Below, one piece after another: positions 26,253-34,214 of a stretch of 64,000 nucleotides of DNA. The notes under the pieces were generated by a model. That model searched no databases and was not told where the DNA came from. It saw only the letters and a program-made list of their open reading frames with translations. Every line of letters starts with the position of its first letter. Position 1 is the stretch's first letter. This DNA comes from Arthrobacter sp. CDRTa11 (GTDB taxonomy: Bacteria; Actinomycetota; Actinomycetes; Actinomycetales; Micrococcaceae). The position numbers and the translations under genes are program-made. The stretch is taken from positions 4,898,001 to 4,962,000 of the forward strand of contig NZ_CP044532.1 of NCBI RefSeq assembly GCF_026427775.1, written 5' to 3'.

Positions 26253-27241
26253 GACGGGATCAGCTCCTGCCGCAAGAGCTCCGCCCAAAGTTCGCCGGGA
26301 ACCTCTTCAGCCATCCGAGCCGCGTTATCCCGGATCTGGTCAGGGGACGTTGCCCCCACTGTCACATTGACCACGGCGGGGTGGCGCAGTCCGAACTGCA
26401 GGGCCGCCGTCGGAAGTTCCACACCAAAGCGTGCGCAGATGCCGGCGAGCTGGCGTGCGCGCTCAATCTTCGCGTGGGGCGCCTGCCCGTAGTTATAGTG
26501 CGCGTCATCAGGCACGTCCTGCCGCGCCAGCAGTCCGGAATTGTAGGCTCCAACATTTACCACTCCTGTACCCTTTTCCACGCAGCGCTCCAGCAGCGGA
26601 ACCTGCGGCTGCTCCAGCAGCGTGTAGCGTCCGGCCAGCATCACCAGGTCCAGGCTGGCCGCCTCGACGCATTCCAGCGCTGCCTCCGCCGAGTTGATCC
26701 CCACGCCGATGGCGCGGACCAGCCCTTCGGAGCGCAATTTCTCCAGCGCGGGCAATCCGTCGCGGATGCCGGCGGCGAGATCATGGACATCGGCGTCGTG
26801 CAGGTACGCAATGTCCACGTGGTCAAGGCCGAGGCGCTCGAGCGACTCCTCCAGGCTTTGCCGGATACCCTGTTCGGAAAAGTCCCAGATGCGCCTGCTG
26901 ACGGCGGGCACGTCGAAGCCTTCGGGGTCGCGCGGCACATCCTGAGCAGTACGGATGTCGGGCGGCGTATCACCCGTCAGAACGCCCTGGTGTGGGACCA
27001 GGAGGCGTCCCACCTTGGTGGACAGCACAAATTCATGCCTCGGCTTTCCCTGAAGCACCCGGCCCAGCCGGCGCTCCGACAGGCCCAGTCCGTAGTGGGG
27101 GGCCGTGTCGAAGTACCTGATGCCGGCATCCCACGCCGCTTCAACAATGGCGGTGGCCCTGCTGTCCGGCATGGCGCGGTAGAGGTTGCCGATTCCCGCT
27201 CCCCCGAAGCCCAGCGAGCCAAGGCGCAGTGGCGCGCTCAC
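26249..27241 (-). CDS. Aldo/keto reductase, L-fucose (D-threo-aldose) 1-dehydrogenase
   Basis: The 330-residue protein starts [22 protein letters not shown] and has the aldo/keto-reductase catalytic residues in FDTAPHYGLGLSERRLG (Asp, Tyr), STKVGRLLVPH (Lys) and IAYLHDADVHD (His). This subgroup contains D-threo-aldose/L-fucose 1-dehydrogenases that make the lactone with NAD(P). The GTG at 27241 overlaps the mutarotase stop by 4 bp (GTGA) and gives the family start; a longer upstream open frame exists but encodes an improbable basic leader. The gene sits between mutarotase and lactonase, matching the biochemical order. Confidence 0.85.
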   Translation of the reverse strand: MSAPLRLGSLGFGGAGIGNLYRAMPDSRATAIVEAAWDAGIRYFDTAPHYGLGLSERRLGRVLQGKPRHEFVLSTKVGRLLVPHQGVLTGDTPPDIRTAQDVPRDPEGFDVPAVSRRIWDFSEQGIRQSLEESLERLGLDHVDIAYLHDADVHDLAAGIRDGLPALEKLRSEGLVRAIGVGINSAEAALECVEAASLDLVMLAGRYTLLEQPQVPLLERCVEKGTGVVNVGAYNSGLLARQDVPDDAHYNYGQAPHAKIERARQLAGICARFGVELPTAALQFGLRHPAVVNVTVGATSPDQIRDNAARMAEEVPGELWAELLRQELIPS

Positions 27242-27552
27242 GGCAGCTCCCAAACGAGCGGGATGCCGGAGTCTTGTCCGCTGTAATCGTCCTGTACTTC
27301 CAGGAGCTCGGCCATCCGCGCCTGCCAGGGGACGTTCGCTGGATGCTGGGCGAGTTCGCGGCGCATGCGCTTGTAGTCCTCCACTTCCACCAGGTGGATC
27401 AGCTCGCGGCCGCTGCGCCAGATCCGCCAATTAACGACGCCGGCTCCCTTCAGGGCTGCCACGAGCTCGGCCGGTATGGCGTCATGGGCGTCCGCATATG
27501 CCTCGGCGGCACCCGCCTTCAGCCTGGTGTGCAGGACGATGGTCTCAGGCAT
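27238..27552 (-). CDS. L-rhamnose mutarotase-family protein
   Basis: The 104-residue protein belongs to the RhaM/DUF718 mutarotase family: [55 protein letters not shown] is the usual pattern, with His and Trp at the expected sites (VNWRIW, active site in VLHTR). It interconverts alpha and beta anomers of a 6-deoxy-hexose, helping the dehydrogenase choose its anomer. The start ATG at 27552 overlaps the end of the dehydratase gene by 8 bp; the upstream extension is a different frame of that gene. In fucose clusters this small enzyme often substitutes for FucU. Confidence 0.9.
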   Translation of the reverse strand: MPETIVLHTRLKAGAAEAYADAHDAIPAELVAALKGAGVVNWRIWRSGRELIHLVEVEDYKRMRRELAQHPANVPWQARMAELLEVQDDYSGQDSGIPLVWELP

Positions 27553-28912
27553 CAGCTGCGGCTTCTTTGAGGGGGAATTCCGGCACCAGCTCGAAACTGC
27601 CGTCAGCAGCTGATGTGGCGCTCCATTCCACGCCGTCCGGGTAACTGTAGGCAGCCAGAGTATTCCGGTGCATCTCCGCGCCGGCGCCTGGTGCTGACGG
27701 TGGCCAGTAACAGCCATCGTGAACGTCCACGGGGGTGATGAAATGCTCGTGGAGGTGGTCAACGAATTCAATCATACGGCCGTCTTTATCCGCCGAGACA
27801 GCAATGAAATCGAACATGGACAGATGCTGGACTGCTTCACAGAGGCCAACTCCGCCGGCATGGGGGCAAACCCGGACACCGAACTTTGCGGCGAGCAGCA
27901 GGATCGCGATGTTCTCGTTCACACCACCTACGCGGGCAGCGTCGATCTGGAGCACTTCCAGGGATTGCGCCTGCAGCAGCTGCTTGAACATCACCCGGTT
28001 GTGGACGTGCTCCCCGGTAGCCACGGGAATGGGCGCGACGCCCCGGGCAATGGCGGCGTGGCCCAGGATGTCGTCCGGGCTGGTGGGTTCTTCAATCCAG
28101 GCGATGTCGTAGGGTGCCAGGTGCCCCATCCATTCAATCGCGTCCTGCACATCCCAGCGCTGGTTGGCGTCGACGGCGATCTTGATGTTTGGTCCCACCG
28201 CTTCACGGGCTACACGAACACGGCGGAGGTCGTCCTCCAGCGAAGCGCCAACCTTCAGCTTGATCTGGCCGAAGCCATCCGCCACGGCCTCCTTGGCCAG
28301 CCGCGTCAGCTTCTGGTCGCTGTACCCGAGCCAGCCTGGCGTTGTGGTGTAGCCGGCGTAGCCTTCCGCGAGGAGGCGGGCGCGGCGCTCAGCCCGCCCC
28401 GGCTCGGCCTTACGGAGGATCTCCAGTGCCTCCTCGGGGGTGAGCGCGTCACTCAGGTAACGGAAATCAACCAGCGCCACGATCTCCTCAGGGCTAAGAC
28501 CCGCCAGCAAATCCCAGAGCGGCAGCCCGGCGCGCTTGGCTTTCAGGTCCCACAGTGCGTTGATCACGGCGCCAATCGCCATGTGCATCACACCTTTTTC
28601 CGGGCCCAGCCACCGCAGCTGGGAATCGTGGGCCAGCAGCTTCCACGTGGTTCCCATGTCAGCCAGCAGCTCTTCAGCGTTCTTGCCAAGGATGTGCGGA
28701 CGAAGGGCATCAATCGCGGCCGCCTCCACCTCATTTCCGCGTCCAATGGTGAAGACGAATCCGTGGCCTTCGTGCCCGTCTCCGGCATCGGTGCCGATGA
28801 TCAGGTAGGCAGCCGAGTAATCGGGGTCCGGGTTCATGGCGTCGGAACCGTCGAGGTCCCTGGACGTGGGAAAGCGGATGTCAAAGGTCTCTACCGCGGT
28901 AATGATGCTCAC
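27545..28912 (-). CDS. L-fuconate dehydratase (enolase superfamily)
   Basis: The 455-residue protein is a mandelate-racemase subgroup enolase-superfamily enzyme. The N-terminal capping domain has [20 protein letters not shown], a hallmark of fuconate dehydratase. The barrel has the lysine in IKLKVGAS, the metal-binding Asp in [11 protein letters not shown], the Glu in IEEPTSPDD and the later Glu and His of ATGEHVHNR and CPHAGGVGL. It removes water from L-fuconate to give 2-keto-3-deoxy-L-fuconate. The GTG at 28912 has GAGGAG 5 bp upstream. It is the first gene of the minus-strand operon, driven from the 28.9-29.1 kb control region. Confidence 0.93.
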   Translation of the reverse strand: MSIITAVETFDIRFPTSRDLDGSDAMNPDPDYSAAYLIIGTDAGDGHEGHGFVFTIGRGNEVEAAAIDALRPHILGKNAEELLADMGTTWKLLAHDSQLRWLGPEKGVMHMAIGAVINALWDLKAKRAGLPLWDLLAGLSPEEIVALVDFRYLSDALTPEEALEILRKAEPGRAERRARLLAEGYAGYTTTPGWLGYSDQKLTRLAKEAVADGFGQIKLKVGASLEDDLRRVRVAREAVGPNIKIAVDANQRWDVQDAIEWMGHLAPYDIAWIEEPTSPDDILGHAAIARGVAPIPVATGEHVHNRVMFKQLLQAQSLEVLQIDAARVGGVNENIAILLLAAKFGVRVCPHAGGVGLCEAVQHLSMFDFIAVSADKDGRMIEFVDHLHEHFITPVDVHDGCYWPPSAPGAGAEMHRNTLAAYSYPDGVEWSATSAADGSFELVPEFPLKEAAADA

Positions 28913-29003
28913 AATGCTCCTCGTGTGCAGCCGTTGGAAGGGCCGCTTGCTGGCCGGCCCGGCAAATGATGACGCTCCCGGGCCTGAAATCTGAGATCAA
29001 CCT

Positions 29004-29018
29004 AAACATCGGATGTTT
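29004..29018. promoter_or_regulatory. Perfect 15-bp operator palindrome in divergent control region
   Basis: AAACATC-G-GATGTTT is a perfect palindrome between the fuconate dehydratase gene (minus) and the diketo-acid hydrolase gene (plus). It matches the operator before the FCD-GntR gene at 20799-20813. Confidence 0.8.
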
Positions 29019-29067
29019 CACTTGTCAATGGGCTGGTTTTGCGTACTATTAGGAAAACGGTTGAAGC

Positions 29068-29082
29068 AAAGCTCGGATGTTA
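29068..29082. promoter_or_regulatory. Second, weaker operator in the same control region
   Basis: AAAGCTC-G-GATGTTA has a near-complete right half and a 5-of-7 left half. Its centre is 64 bp from the perfect site, close to six helical turns, which would suit cooperative binding or looping. Confidence 0.45.
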
Positions 29083-29116
29083 GCTTGCTGCAGCTCCAGG
29101 AAATCGAAGGAAACTT

Positions 29117-29995
29117 ATGGATATCAAGCTGGCCCGGCTCGGTGAACGAGGCAAAGAAGAACCTGTGGTGCTCGTGGCTGACGGGAGCGGGGGCCACAAA
29201 TACTTCAGCCTTGGTGCCCTGACGCAGGACATCGACGGCGCCTTCCTCGCTTCTGACGGCGTAGAACGGACCCGGCAGGCTCTTACGGCGGGGGAACTGG
29301 CGGAGGTTTCAGCGTCCGGGGTTCGGATCGGGGCACCCGTTGCCCGTCCCGGCTCAATCATTTGCATCGGGATGAATTACGCGGCGCATGCCGCAGAATC
29401 AGGCTCGGCTCCGCCGGAAATCCCGGTCGTATTCCTTAAGCCTTCCAACACTGCCAGTGGCCCTTTCGACGCGGCACCCATCCCGCCGTCGTCGGAAAAA
29501 TACGACTGGGAAGTGGAGCTGGGCGTTGTTATTGGACGGGAAGCGAGGTACCTTTCCGATCCCAGCCAGGCCTTGGAATGCGTGGCCGGATACCTCGTGG
29601 CCAACGATCTCTCGGAGCGGAACTATCAGCTGCCAGGTGCCGCAGGCCAGTGGACGAAAGGCAAGTCCCTGCCCGCCTCGACACCGCTTGGCCCGTGGCT
29701 CGTCCCGGCTGACCAGATCAACGCGGGCCGCCTGCAGCTCCAGACCCGGGTCAATGGCGAGGTCCGGCAGGACTCCTCCACGGCCGACCTGATTTTTGAC
29801 GTCCCCACGCTGGTACACCACGTCAGCCAATACATGCTCCTGGAACCTGGAGATGTCATCCTCACCGGCACTCCGGAGGGGGTGGCCCTGTCCGGCCGGT
29901 TCCCGTATCTCCAGCCGGGGGACGTGGTGGAACTGGACATCGAAGGCCTGGGCCGCCAACGCCAGGAGTTCTACCGTGAAGGAGCATCGCAGTGA
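29117..29995 (+). CDS. FAH-family diketo-acid hydrolase (2,4-diketo-3-deoxy-L-fuconate)
   Basis: The 292-residue protein is a fumarylacetoacetate hydrolase-family enzyme: IGMNYAAHAAES near residue 80, VVFLKPSNTASGPFD, the metal-site glutamates in YDWEVELGVVIGREARY, then VANDLSERNYQ, KSLPASTPLGPWL and DVILTGTPEGVAL. In L-fucose and L-rhamnose diketo pathways this family cleaves the 2,4-diketo-3-deoxy acid into pyruvate and lactate. The ATG at 29117 follows AAGGAAACTT. It heads the plus-strand operon, overlapping the next gene by 4 bp. Substrate is inferred from the cluster. Confidence 0.88.
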   Translation: MDIKLARLGERGKEEPVVLVADGSGGHKYFSLGALTQDIDGAFLASDGVERTRQALTAGELAEVSASGVRIGAPVARPGSIICIGMNYAAHAAESGSAPPEIPVVFLKPSNTASGPFDAAPIPPSSEKYDWEVELGVVIGREARYLSDPSQALECVAGYLVANDLSERNYQLPGAAGQWTKGKSLPASTPLGPWLVPADQINAGRLQLQTRVNGEVRQDSSTADLIFDVPTLVHHVSQYMLLEPGDVILTGTPEGVALSGRFPYLQPGDVVELDIEGLGRQRQEFYREGASQ

Positions 29996-30765
29996 CTGCC
30001 ACACCGGAGAGTTTTGTGAACAGGGATTTCGAGGGCCTGGTGGCTTTGGTGACCGGCGGAGCGTCCGGAATCGGGGCAGCCATAGCGGACAGGCTGGTGG
30101 CAGGCGGCGCCAAGGTGGCGGTCCTGGACCTCAACCCCGCCGGTACCTCTCATTACGCCGTTGAGTGCAACGTGGCAGAGGACGCATCGGTGAGGGCCGC
30201 GGTGGACGCCGTCGCCGCACAATTCGGCAGGCTGGACATTGTGGTGAACAACGCTGGGATCGGCGCCATGGGCGACGTCGCGGCCAACGACGACGCCGAA
30301 TGGGCGCGTGTGCTGGACATCAACGTTGTGGGGGTTGCCAGGGTGACGCGTGCTGCCCTTCCGTACCTGCGCCAATCCCCCGCGGCAGCCATTGTCAATA
30401 CGTGTTCCATCGCCGCCACGGCCGGACTCCCACAGCGGGCGTTGTATTCGGCGTCCAAGGGTGCCGTGCTGTCACTGACCCTCGCCATGGCGGCCGACCA
30501 CATCCGCGAAGGCATCCGGGTCAACTGCGTCAACCCGGGAACAGTGGATACCCCCTGGGTTTCCCGGCTACTTGGCCAGGCGGACGATCCTGAAGGCGAG
30601 CGTGCCGCCCTCAATGCCCGCCAACCCCATGGCCGGCTAGTGGCAGCTGAGGAAGTGGCAGAGGCCGTAGCGTACCTGGCAAGCCCTCGTTCGGGGTCAA
30701 CTTCCGGCACGTCCCTGGCTGTGGACGGCGGCATGCAGGGGTTGCGGCTGAGGCCGCTCGGCTAG
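29992..30765 (+). CDS. SDR, 2-keto-3-deoxy-L-fuconate dehydrogenase
   Basis: The 257-residue short-chain dehydrogenase has TGGASGIG near residue 22, the NNAGIG motif, the serine in NTCSIAAT and YSASKGAV (catalytic Tyr-Lys), with the C-terminal cofactor-binding NPGTVDTPW and SGTSLAVDGGMQG. It would oxidise 2-keto-3-deoxy-L-fuconate to the 2,4-diketo acid consumed by the hydrolase encoded just upstream. GTG at 29992 overlaps the hydrolase stop by 4 bp. This completes the non-phosphorylating pathway in the cluster. Confidence 0.88.
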   Translation: MTATPESFVNRDFEGLVALVTGGASGIGAAIADRLVAGGAKVAVLDLNPAGTSHYAVECNVAEDASVRAAVDAVAAQFGRLDIVVNNAGIGAMGDVAANDDAEWARVLDINVVGVARVTRAALPYLRQSPAAAIVNTCSIAATAGLPQRALYSASKGAVLSLTLAMAADHIREGIRVNCVNPGTVDTPWVSRLLGQADDPEGERAALNARQPHGRLVAAEEVAEAVAYLASPRSGSTSGTSLAVDGGMQGLRLRPLG

Positions 30766-31133
30766 CGTTCCTTCAGCGCGCGGCTCCTCTGGCCGCCCCT
30801 CCTCAGCCACGCTGCCACGGCCTGACTCGGCCTGGATCGACGCGGCTTCGAGGTTGCGCATCCCCGCCTGTTTCATGATTAGCATCCACCTGTTGACCGC
30901 CCCGGTCCGGAGGCGTACTTTGCCATTATCCGGCCCGCTATCTGCAGATGATCAGACCGGAAAGGGGGCTGCCTTTCGGGGCCGCCGCGCATTGATGAAG
31001 CACGCCACCGCAGGCTCTTTGGCCCAACCTTACGGCTGCAGTGGTGCACCGGTCTCGCAACCGCATATCGGGCATGCCCAGCTGAGGGACGCCATGCCTG
31101 AGCACCAAAGCACCAGCAGCTATGGAGTTCAAC
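30766..31133. other. Intergenic region without a recognised gene
   Basis: Open frames here lack a convincing start, ribosome site or family. A weak promoter-like pair (TTGACC at 30893, TACTTT at 30916, 17-bp spacing) precedes the flavoenzyme gene by over 200 bp. I see no repeat or RNA gene. Confidence 0.4.
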
Positions 31134-32510
31134 ATGGACAACAGCGCCCTGCAGTCTCTACAGGAAAAAGTACGGGGAACCGTCATCACCGCAGATCACA
31201 CTGGTTATGACGCCGCCCGATTGGTCTACAACGGCATGATCGACAAGCGCCCTGCAGCCGTACTCCAGGTTTCCCAGGTGGCCGACGTGATTTCGGCAGT
31301 GAATTTCGCACGGGACGAAGGAATGGATATTGCCATTCGGGGCGGCGGCCACAGTGCTCCGGGCTTCGGCACCTGCGACGGCGGCCTGGTGATTGATTTC
31401 GTCAATTGCCGGGGAGTGCGGGTGGATCCCTCCACCGCTACCGCCAGGGCTGAAGGCGGCACTACGTGGGCCGACTTCAACTACGCAACCAACGCCTTCG
31501 GTCTCGCCACAACCGGGGGCATCATCGGTTCCACGGGGGTGGCCGGGCTGACTCTCGGCGGCGGCATCGGCTACCTTTCCCGGAAATACGGCCTGTCCTG
31601 CGACAACCTGAAATCCGCTGACGTGATCACGGCAGACGGAAAATTCCGCCACGCCAGCACCACTGAGAACGATGACTTGTTCTGGGCTCTTCGCGGGGGA
31701 ACCGGAAACTTCGGCGTGGTGACCTCCCTTGAGTTCAGCCTGCATCCGGTGGACGTGGTGTACGGCGGGGTGGTCATCTACCTGCTGGAGCATATGGAAG
31801 CCGTTGGGCAGCTGTATCGCGACTACATCGCCACCGCTCCCGAAGAAATGGGCATTTTCCTGGGGGTTCACCAGGGCCCTCCCGTCCCCTTCCTGCCGGA
31901 GGAGTACCACGGGCGCCCCGTGGCAGTAATAGTGGGCGCCTGGACCGGCCCCCACGACGAAGGGCAGCGTCAGTGGCAAAAATTCCTGGATGTCGCGCCG
32001 GTGGCGGGTGCATTTGTGGGCCCTCTCCCCTACCCCGCCCTCAACACCCTCTTCGACCCGCTCCTTCCTAAGGGACTCCAGGCGTACTGGAAGGCCGAAT
32101 TCTTGCCCTCCCTGGGTGACGAGGCCATCCGCGTTGCCCAGGAATTCGGCAAAGGCATACCCAGCGAGGAGTCTGCGAACCACTTCTACCCCATCAACGG
32201 CGCCGTCCAACGGGTACCTGCGGACGCTACGGCCTTTCCCTACCGGGGTGCGGATTTTGCGGCGGTGATCGCGGGCATGTGGCAAGATCCAGCGGACAAC
32301 GATGCGAACGTCGCGTGGGTCAGGGACTACTGGTCCGGGCTGCATCCGCACAGCGCCGGCGGCGGCTATATAGGGTTTATGGACGCCGACGACCAGTCCA
32401 GGATCCGCGACAACTATGCAGGAAACTACCAGCGGTTGGCCAGCATTAAGGCCAAGTACGATCCTGACAACCTGTTCCACATCAACCAGAACATCAAACC
32501 CGCAGCCTGA
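31134..32510 (+). CDS. Berberine-bridge-type FAD oxidoreductase
   Basis: The 458-residue enzyme has a PCMH-type FAD-binding domain with IRGGGHSAPGFGTCDGGLVID, where the histidine is the expected covalent flavin site, then TTGGIIGSTGVAGLTLGGGIGYLSRKYGLSCDNL and LRGGTGNFGVVTSLEF. The C-terminal BBE segment (YDPDNLFHINQNI) is present. It resembles 6-hydroxynicotine oxidase and glucooligosaccharide oxidase-type enzymes, which oxidise amines or sugars with O2 and release H2O2. No signal peptide is visible. The ATG at 31134 is preferred, with GGAG six bases upstream; an ATG at 31122 is the alternative. Substrate unknown. Confidence 0.9.
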   Translation: MDNSALQSLQEKVRGTVITADHTGYDAARLVYNGMIDKRPAAVLQVSQVADVISAVNFARDEGMDIAIRGGGHSAPGFGTCDGGLVIDFVNCRGVRVDPSTATARAEGGTTWADFNYATNAFGLATTGGIIGSTGVAGLTLGGGIGYLSRKYGLSCDNLKSADVITADGKFRHASTTENDDLFWALRGGTGNFGVVTSLEFSLHPVDVVYGGVVIYLLEHMEAVGQLYRDYIATAPEEMGIFLGVHQGPPVPFLPEEYHGRPVAVIVGAWTGPHDEGQRQWQKFLDVAPVAGAFVGPLPYPALNTLFDPLLPKGLQAYWKAEFLPSLGDEAIRVAQEFGKGIPSEESANHFYPINGAVQRVPADATAFPYRGADFAAVIAGMWQDPADNDANVAWVRDYWSGLHPHSAGGGYIGFMDADDQSRIRDNYAGNYQRLASIKAKYDPDNLFHINQNIKPAA

Positions 32511-32649
32511 GCCGCTCCGCTTAACGCAACGCTCCCGCAACCTTGCGCGGGAGTTGATCGCCTATGCTCAGCAGAGCGCCTCGGCGCGTCGCGATCAACG
32601 TTCAACGTTCAACGAGCGATTCAATGACGAACCACCCGGGAGACACGGC

Positions 32650-33966
32650 ATGACCAACTGGCGGATCAGGGACTTTCATTCAGCGGACCTTGACGGGATC
32701 CTGCACCTGTGGGAAACGCTCAAGGCAACCAATGTGGAACCCGTCTATGCCCTTTCCGAGGTCCTGGCCTCCTGCGAAAAGGACCACGCCGTGGTGGCTG
32801 TGCTGGGCGACATGGTGGTGGGCGCCGCCGTCGGACGTGCGGCGCATGACCAGGGCTGGATTGTTTTCCTGGCCACCCTTCCGGAGTACCGGGGCCGCGG
32901 GATCGGGACCTCGCTGCTGGCCGCCGTCGAAAACCGCATGGCTCCGCACGGGCTTAACAAGCTCTCGGCCCTGATGCCCGAAGCGGAAACCCGGGTGGAG
33001 GCCTTCCTCAGCCGGGGGTTCGCGCTGAAGAAGAACCTGCGCTATTTCGAGCGGACCATTCCGGTTCAGCGCCAGGAGCTCGGTGCGCTCGGCCAACTGG
33101 GCGGCCGGATCCTGGCCCGTGACCTGTGGGAAAACGTGGCCGGCATGCGCAAGGAAAAGGAACTCCTTGAGCGGCGCTTGGTCCTCCCCCTGGCTGAAGC
33201 CGATCTCGCCGATGAATACGGCGTGGTGCCGCCGCGCGCCGTCGTGCTTTTCGGTCCTCCGGGAACGGGCAAAACCACCTTCGCCAAGGCGATCGCATCG
33301 CGGCTGGAATGGCCGTTTGTGGAAGTGTTTCCGTCCAGGCTTGCCTCCGATCCGAAAGGCCTGGCAGGAGCGCTGCGGGAAACATTCCTGGAAATTGCCG
33401 AGCTGGAGCACGCCGTGGTGTTCATTGACGAGGTGGAGGAGATCGCCTCCCAGCGTTCCGGCGAACCGCCGTCGCCGCTGCAGGGAGTCACCAACGAGCT
33501 CCTGAAGATCATTCCCGCCTTCCGCGAACAGCCCGGCCGCCTCCTGGTCTGTGCCACCAACTTCATCAAATCCCTGGACACGGCGTTCCTGCGCCACGGC
33601 CGGTTCGACTACGTCATCCCCATCGGCCTGCCGGACCGCCAGGCTCGCGAAGCGATGTGGCAGCGTTTCATCCCTTCCGCCGTGGTGGACAACGTGGACG
33701 TGGAACTCCTGGTGGATCGCACCGAGGGCTTCTCCCCCGCGGATATTGAGTATGCCGCCCGGAGCGCTTCCCAGCGTGCGCTGGAAAAAGCAGTGTACGA
33801 CGACGGGGGGCTGGCTTCGGGCGGGACCCTTTCCGTTCGCGACGCGGTGCGGAAGGGCCCCTCCACACAGGATTACCTCGACGCTATCGGCGAGACGCGG
33901 ACCACCGTCAGCGACGAGGTTCACCAGGACTTCCTGGAGGATATCGACCGCCTGGGCCGCGTCTAA
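32650..33966 (+). CDS. GNAT-AAA+ ATPase fusion protein
   Basis: This 438-residue protein joins two domains. Residues 1-140 are a GNAT acetyltransferase-like fold: IRDFHSADLDGILHLW, the acetyl-CoA loop in FLATLPEYRGRGIGTSLL (about 73-90) and AFLSRGFALKKNLRYFERTI. Residues about 195-400 form a classical AAA ATPase: Walker A GPPGTGKTT (near 202), Walker B AVVFIDEVEE (near 256), sensor-1 CATNF (near 303), arginine fingers in LRHGRFDY (near 315-318) and sensor-2 GFSPADIEYAAR. Every AAA motif needed for hydrolysis is intact. It could acetylate and remodel or activate a target protein. No partner gene is adjacent, and the gene directly precedes an insertion sequence. The ATG at 32650 was chosen because the GNAT domain starts there. 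Confidence 0.88.
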   Translation: MTNWRIRDFHSADLDGILHLWETLKATNVEPVYALSEVLASCEKDHAVVAVLGDMVVGAAVGRAAHDQGWIVFLATLPEYRGRGIGTSLLAAVENRMAPHGLNKLSALMPEAETRVEAFLSRGFALKKNLRYFERTIPVQRQELGALGQLGGRILARDLWENVAGMRKEKELLERRLVLPLAEADLADEYGVVPPRAVVLFGPPGTGKTTFAKAIASRLEWPFVEVFPSRLASDPKGLAGALRETFLEIAELEHAVVFIDEVEEIASQRSGEPPSPLQGVTNELLKIIPAFREQPGRLLVCATNFIKSLDTAFLRHGRFDYVIPIGLPDRQAREAMWQRFIPSAVVDNVDVELLVDRTEGFSPADIEYAARSASQRALEKAVYDDGGLASGGTLSVRDAVRKGPSTQDYLDAIGETRTTVSDEVHQDFLEDIDRLGRV

Positions 33967-34214
33967 GCAGGGTCAGCTTTCTTCTTCCCCACCTCCCCCT
34001 GCGCGAACGGACACTTAAGCACCTCCACCGGGCGCGGGCAGACACTCAAGCCCTGACCGTCTGGCGGCCGAGGCATAGGGCGTCGGGCTGGAATGAGCGA
34101 GCCGGAAGAGCCCGGCGGGGGCTGGACGGGATGCCGTTGCCACTGCGTTTGCGGGTACGGAACGTTTTTGGGAGCGGGCGAGCTTCGGGACGGTTACTGA
34201 TGCTCCTATAGCTG
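33967..34214. other. Non-coding stretch next to the insertion sequence
   Basis: No coding signal is seen. A short imperfect direct repeat, GACACTTAAGCAC (34010) and GACACTCAAGCCC (34041), is present, and the right end of the IS110 element probably lies in the last 20 bp. Confidence 0.4.
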
